Source: Armatimonadota bacterium (GTDB lineage Bacteria; Cloacimonadota; Cloacimonadia; Cloacimonadales; TCS61). Taken from it: a DNA stretch of 35,486 nucleotides. The stretch lies in NCBI GenBank assembly GCA_013203665.1, contig JABMPU010000097.1:1-35486 (forward strand). The letters run 5' to 3'. Within the stretch, counting starts at the first letter, position 1, and each line of letters begins with the position of its first letter. The notes under the pieces are model-generated. The model was not told the DNA's origin and made no database searches. It saw only the letters and a program-made list of their open reading frames with translations. Position numbers and translations under genes: made by a program. Shown here in pieces: positions 31,167 through 35,486 of this stretch.

Positions 31167-33329
31167 TTATTTTAGGAGGATCATTTTCTTGGTTGCAGAA
31201 TAATTCCCTGTATCCATCCTGTAGAAATAGATTCCGCTGGAAACCTTTTCATTGTTATCATTTATTCCATTCCAAACGATGGAATGTTGACCTGCTGAAA
31301 GTCTTTCATTTACCAGAGTTCTTACTTTCTGTCCTTTCAAATTGTAGATAATTATCTCTGTGTTCTCCGTGCTCTCTGTGGTGAAGAAAGAAATAGTTGT
31401 GCTCGGATTAAACGGATTGGGATAATTCTGGGCAAGGAAACCAAGTACAGGAATTTCATTATTTTCATTAGATTGCTGCGGATTCCACTCTCCTCCGAAA
31501 TCAATGTTCAAAGCTGCATACTGAAGTGTTCCACCATTATTTTGGCCATTTCCCTGAACAGTGGAACCAAAGTCATTATCATCCAGATAAAAGAGGTGAA
31601 GTTTTCCCCGATAATTATCAGGTTCATTGCTGATGATTTCTATCAAATCTCCAGGATAAGGATAAGTAGGAATTTGACTGTCAAGCTCCGGAGTTTCATT
31701 TGCATTCAGGAAGATTGGTTCTGACCAGGTTTCACCATTATCTGCAGAAATAACAATTGCAATTTCCGGTGTTGCTTCCCAGGCAGCAAATGAAGCATCG
31801 CCATCATAAAATCTTTTTGCCTTGGTTCCATCAGACCAAACTCCTGCAAGCCAGTTTTCGTTTTTAACAATTCTGAACACATTTTCGTGAAAAGCGACAT
31901 CACCAACAGGCCAGTAAATAGGCCAATTATACACCCATTCAGGATAACCATCAGGATCATATGAATCCACCACACCATCTTCATCCAGATCCCAGGGAAC
32001 CATTGGGATATTATCGTCCGGATCTGCTCCTTCGATGTAAAGGTCTTTGAAGCTGAATTCAAGAGTATTCAAATCAAACACGAATTCCTTGGGATAAACC
32101 TGACACCAGGCGGGATAATAATAGCCCGGGCCATTTCCATCAAGAGCGTCAAAAGTGATTCCCAAAGCACCGGTCCATGATATTTTTGTGTTATCATCTT
32201 TGAAAATTGCGTTCATATGACCGCAATGAATAAAATTCTGCGATACGATGTAAGGAGTCATAGGAATGTTTGGATCAGAATAAAGATATTCAGTTCCCGT
32301 TTCGTTAAGAGGATTCCATTGATCAAAAATAAAGTCTGAAGAATAGTATTCAAATGGACCCTCTCCATAATTTTCATTAATAAGAACAAAAGCATTAGAA
32401 ACAGTACCACCTTCATTAGTAACATATCCTGCAAATGCAACGACATTATCATGAACTACCATCCCTTTGAAAGGTCTCATCCATTCAGGATCTTCAGCAT
32501 TCCAGGCATCCATCTGCTCGATTGTTCGGTATGACCACGATAGTGAAGATTGAGCATCCAGATCGGAAGTATCAAAATCTGCATATCCAATCAGAACATT
32601 CTCACTTGGGAGACTTGATGTACCATGAGAATTTGTGTAGTTGTTTGCATAAACATAAACTCGACGATAATCTCCGCCTAAAGGTGAAGAGTCGATGAAT
32701 GTGTAGGGCCAGAAAAAGAGATCATCAGCGTATGGATAGATACCCTGAGCAGAAAGAGTAGCGTTATTAATGACCTCGAAAGGGTCGATCCATAATCCGG
32801 GAGCTCCCATCATATGATATAAATCGTATGACATATAGACCATTCCATCCGGACTTCCAAATGCTGTGTGCCAGGCTACCATCGGGTCTGCAGAAACAGG
32901 ATCGATATCGACTCCGGCATATCCTTCCCATTCATCGCTGGTGGAAATCGGGTCTGTAGCTGATACAACTCCGTTTTCATTAACATAGCTGAAATAAAGT
33001 CTGCGAGTAGCACCTGCTGTTTCTATGATGTGATATGTCATGTATGTGCCACCTGCAGGCAAACCAAAAGGTGTTGAGATTTCAGGTTGTACTCTTACTG
33101 GGATGCTGTTGTAACTTCCGGGCATATAATCATAAAAAGTGGAAACCAGGCTGGCTGGATTCACGATGAATTCAAAGTCCGGAGCATCTCTGAATCCGGT
33201 GTAAAGTTTACCTTTTCCTTTCTGGACATTATTTAATTCCTTGCCCAAATTTGTTGGCTGCATGATATCTTCCGCAACCAAAACGATAATAAAAATCATA
33301 AGTAACATAATGAAAAATGTTTTTTTCAT
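31167..33329 (-). CDS. Secreted 720-aa protein with C-terminal sorting domain
   Basis: A signal peptide (MKKTFFIMLLMIFIIVLVAED) is followed by about 600 residues rich in Tyr, Trp, Asp and Gly. Sialidase/BNR-like phrases occur (AIVISADNGETWSEPIFL, MVAWHTAFGSPDGMVYMSYD), suggesting a beta-propeller that reads like an extracellular binding protein or hydrolase. An Asp-rich DLDEDGVVDSYDPDG segment resembles a calcium-binding loop. The last ~85 residues are the FlgD-like sorting domain (NYPNPFNPSTTISFFTTEST, IYNLKGQKVRTL, GIYFYRMDTG). Within it, TTESTENTEI is encoded by a dispersed repeat. No catalytic residues can be assigned. A strong GGAGGAAAG site precedes the ATG. Confidence 0.85.
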   Translation of the reverse strand: MKKTFFIMLLMIFIIVLVAEDIMQPTNLGKELNNVQKGKGKLYTGFRDAPDFEFIVNPASLVSTFYDYMPGSYNSIPVRVQPEISTPFGLPAGGTYMTYHIIETAGATRRLYFSYVNENGVVSATDPISTSDEWEGYAGVDIDPVSADPMVAWHTAFGSPDGMVYMSYDLYHMMGAPGLWIDPFEVINNATLSAQGIYPYADDLFFWPYTFIDSSPLGGDYRRVYVYANNYTNSHGTSSLPSENVLIGYADFDTSDLDAQSSLSWSYRTIEQMDAWNAEDPEWMRPFKGMVVHDNVVAFAGYVTNEGGTVSNAFVLINENYGEGPFEYYSSDFIFDQWNPLNETGTEYLYSDPNIPMTPYIVSQNFIHCGHMNAIFKDDNTKISWTGALGITFDALDGNGPGYYYPAWCQVYPKEFVFDLNTLEFSFKDLYIEGADPDDNIPMVPWDLDEDGVVDSYDPDGYPEWVYNWPIYWPVGDVAFHENVFRIVKNENWLAGVWSDGTKAKRFYDGDASFAAWEATPEIAIVISADNGETWSEPIFLNANETPELDSQIPTYPYPGDLIEIISNEPDNYRGKLHLFYLDDNDFGSTVQGNGQNNGGTLQYAALNIDFGGEWNPQQSNENNEIPVLGFLAQNYPNPFNPSTTISFFTTESTENTEIIIYNLKGQKVRTLVNERLSAGQHSIVWNGINDNNEKVSSGIYFYRMDTGNYSATKKMILLK

Positions 33330-33363
33330 CTTTCCTCCTTCGTTTATTTTTCTTAATTATATC

Positions 33364-33440
33364 CACCTCATCCCAGCCTTCTCCTATCGAGGAGAAGGAG
33401 TACAAAGTGCTTCCTCTCCTCTCAGGAGAGGATTGAGGTG
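33364..33440. repeat. Small MITE/REP-like element between two sorting-domain genes
   Basis: The ends CACCTCATCC and GGATTGAGGTG are imperfect terminal inverted repeats. Inside are two perfect hairpins: CCTTCTCCT-atcg-AGGAGAAGG (33377-33398) and CCTCTCCT-ctc-AGGAGAGG (33413-33431). It occupies most of the 139-base spacer. Confidence 0.85.
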
Positions 33441-33468
33441 AGGTACAAAACACTCTATTTTGCAGGAC

Positions 33469-35486
33469 TCATTTTAGCAGAGTCATTTTCCCGGAAGATG
33501 AATATTTTCCTGATTTTAATTTGTAAAGATAAATTCCTCCTGAAACGAAATTTTTCTTCTCATCTCTTCCATCCCAAGTAATAGAAGATTGATTATTGCC
33601 TGCCCCGTAAAGAGCTTGCGACTGTTCGGGGAATATTGAATATTGTCTGATTTTCTGACCTTTAATATTATAAATTGTTATCTCTGTGTTCTTTGCGTCT
33701 TTGCGAGAGATTGTAAAAGAGATAGTTGTAGTTGGGTTAAAGGGATTAGGATAATTTCGGCAGAATATTTGAGGACTTGAAACTAGATAATTATCACTAT
33801 CAGTAATGCCAAAAGTATGAATATAGAGATAAACACCTCCGTCAAAAGCACCGACCAGGAGATCATCGAGACCATCATTATTTATATCGGCAAATGAAGG
33901 TTTGGAAGCTTCGATAACTTCGATTTCATTAAAATTGTTTGAAATCAATTCAAAATTATCGAAATTAATTTCAGATTGTTCATAATGATGTAAGCTGCCA
34001 TTTGTTTCTCCGATCAGCAGGTCTAATTTATCATTATCATCCAGATCGGTAAAAGCTGGAGCAGAACGGAAACCGACATCGATATTACAAAAATTATTTG
34101 AAATCAAAATAAATTCATTGGTTTGATCTTGTTCATAATGAAAAATCTTTCCCAAAGATTCACCGATAAGAAGGTCGAGAAAACCATCATTATCAATATC
34201 TTCAAAGATTGGAACCGCAAAAAGTCCGACATCGATATCAGCGAAATTTTCTTCCACAAGTTCAAAATCTTCGGATAAAAGATTCTCTTGTTCAAAATGA
34301 CAGATATTTCCGTCTTCATAGCCGACAAACAGATCTAATAAACCATTATTATCAAAATCTAATATTGTGGGAGCAGAATAATCACCCAATGTTCCGCTAA
34401 TCGATAAATAATCGATATAATTAAATTTTAGAGAATTCTCCGAATTCTGTTCATAATGAATTATCGAACCCATTCGTCTGCCAACCAATAAATCCAGAAG
34501 TCCATCATTATCCAAATCACAAATAGCAGGTTTGGAAGCCAGACCAATATCTATCCAACCAAGAAACTGTGTTACTCTCGGAAACAAATGATAATTATCT
34601 TCATCATATTCATAAAGCGTCAGGTTGCCGTATTCCTCACCGATAAGCAGATCTAATAATCCGTCATCATCGATATCATGGAAAACAGGAGCAGCTTGAT
34701 AGCCAACTCCATAAAAATCAATATCAGCCCATTCAAATTCATAGGAACCCGGAGAAACCTGTTCGTAACTTCTCAAATCTCCATTATATCTCCCAACTAT
34801 CAAATCGAGCAAATGATCATTATCTATATTTGTAAATGTTGGATATGTATTCCCATATTGCATGTATGGAAGAAAATCTTCTGTAATGAACTCAAAAGTA
34901 TAACTTCCTTGTTCCATCTGTTCATAATGACTCAGATTATAAAGACCTTGATTATCAAAAGGACCTTGTCCTATTATCAAATCTAATAAATTATCATCAT
35001 CGATATCAATAAAAAATGGAACTGAATTCATACCAACATCGATATTATTGAAATTTTCTGTTATCAAACTGAATTCATCAGAAAATAAAGCTGTTTGTTC
35101 AAAATGATTTATATTTCCATTTATCTCTCCCACAAATAAATCTATCAGACCATCGCTGTCTATATCATAAAAGAAGGGTGCAGAATATGGTCCGGGATTA
35201 ATATTATTGAAATTTGGAGTAACCAGGTTGAAACTGTATGTTCCCAGAGTATCCTGTTCAAAATGATTGATATTCCCGGCTTTTTCTCCCACGAACAAGT
35301 CGAGATATCCATCATTGTCAATATCAGAGAAAACGGGTTTACTGTTCATCATTCCGCTTCCCCATCCCTGTTCGGAAATCTCCAGAAAGGTCTGGCAATT
35401 TCCCGAAGAAAAGAGCAATCCGCCTACGCAAAGAAAAGCAAGAAGAATATTGCTTCCGCCTTTACATGCTTTCGGCGTGACAAGAC
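33469..35486 (-). CDS. Secreted VCBS/FG-GAP repeat protein with sorting domain (5' end outside the window)
   Basis: About ten repeats of roughly 56 residues each carry a Ca-binding-like core such as DIDNDGYLDLFVGEKAGNIN, followed by H-[YF]-EQ. This is the FG-GAP/VCBS propeller pattern of surface and adhesion-type proteins. The C-terminus is a sorting domain (NYPNPFNPTTTISF, IYNIKGQKI, GGIYLYKLKSGKYSSSGKMT). The ORF track starts at a TTG (35418), but the same frame stays open to the window edge and encodes a hydrophobic stretch (NILLAFLCVGGLLFSSGNC), probably the signal peptide. The true start is therefore probably outside. Two segments, SRKDAKNTEI and FPEQSQALYGAGNN, are encoded by dispersed repeats inserted in the sorting domain. 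Confidence 0.87.
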   Translation of the reverse strand, partial: LVTPKACKGGSNILLAFLCVGGLLFSSGNCQTFLEISEQGWGSGMMNSKPVFSDIDNDGYLDLFVGEKAGNINHFEQDTLGTYSFNLVTPNFNNINPGPYSAPFFYDIDSDGLIDLFVGEINGNINHFEQTALFSDEFSLITENFNNIDVGMNSVPFFIDIDDDNLLDLIIGQGPFDNQGLYNLSHYEQMEQGSYTFEFITEDFLPYMQYGNTYPTFTNIDNDHLLDLIVGRYNGDLRSYEQVSPGSYEFEWADIDFYGVGYQAAPVFHDIDDDGLLDLLIGEEYGNLTLYEYDEDNYHLFPRVTQFLGWIDIGLASKPAICDLDNDGLLDLLVGRRMGSIIHYEQNSENSLKFNYIDYLSISGTLGDYSAPTILDFDNNGLLDLFVGYEDGNICHFEQENLLSEDFELVEENFADIDVGLFAVPIFEDIDNDGFLDLLIGESLGKIFHYEQDQTNEFILISNNFCNIDVGFRSAPAFTDLDDNDKLDLLIGETNGSLHHYEQSEINFDNFELISNNFNEIEVIEASKPSFADINNDGLDDLLVGAFDGGVYLYIHTFGITDSDNYLVSSPQIFCRNYPNPFNPTTTISFTISRKDAKNTEITIYNIKGQKIRQYSIFPEQSQALYGAGNNQSSITWDGRDEKKNFVSGGIYLYKLKSGKYSSSGKMTLLK

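Noticed and set aside
1-35486. Alternative genetic code with TGA as a sense codon
   Set aside because: Many genes end naturally at TGA (for example at 490, 6459 and 8696), so the in-frame TGA at 806-808 is a local event.

Overview
The window looks like the chromosome of an AT-rich, anaerobic bacterium of the FCB group, most likely a Cloacimonadota-type organism. This is inference from gene content only; no rRNA or tRNA gene was seen. The main clues are three large secreted proteins ending in a NYPNPFNP-type C-terminal sorting domain, an OmpP1/FadL-type outer-membrane protein, an anaerobe-type metal-cofactor locus (MinD/ferredoxin ATPases, NifX-like proteins, Mrp), and very many short palindromic dispersed repeats.

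Layout. (1) 74-3034: a small unknown gene converges on a secreted propeller/helical-repeat protein. The latter's reading frame continues for 54 sensible codons beyond an in-frame TGA. (2) 3157-9075: a divergent promoter carrying two palindromes, then a co-directional locus: DUF134 regulator, two DUF5320-like small Gly/Arg-rich proteins, a zinc-ribbon protein, two MinD-type ATPases with ferredoxin inserts, a NifX-like protein, a DUF89 protein, Mrp and a second NifX-like protein, closed by a terminator. The content recalls the orange-protein (ORP) operons of sulfate reducers and suggests assembly or storage of a Mo/Fe-type cluster. (3) 9198-14385: OmpP1/FadL-type protein, then ispD, ispF, a U32-family protein and an alkyltransferase-like protein. 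(4) 14386-18975: a palindrome-rich spacer, a pRiA4b ORF-3-like gene, a 32-bp phased repeat array, the relic tail of a type I methyltransferase (hsdM), a TrlF-like PHP/SMC-type ATPase, and a 40-codon ORF followed by an attC-like sequence. This is a decayed defence or accessory island.

(5) 18976-28734, all minus strand: a long-form urocanate hydratase preceded by an unknown gene, a 10TM metal exporter, a repeat graveyard with a broken four-helix-bundle gene, a ruvB cluster, mnmD, a macrodomain protein, a REP-associated (RAYT/Y1) transposase surrounded by its presumed palindromes, and a threonine aldolase. (6) 28958-35486, minus strand: a kelch protein, a 720-aa secreted protein and a VCBS/FG-GAP repeat protein running off the window, all with sorting domains.

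The unifying oddity is repeat invasion of coding sequence. Short dispersed repeats appear to supply peptide segments in the U32 protein, MnmD and two sorting domains. One hairpin family seems to occur in two unrelated genes in different reading frames. The most system-like locus is region 2.
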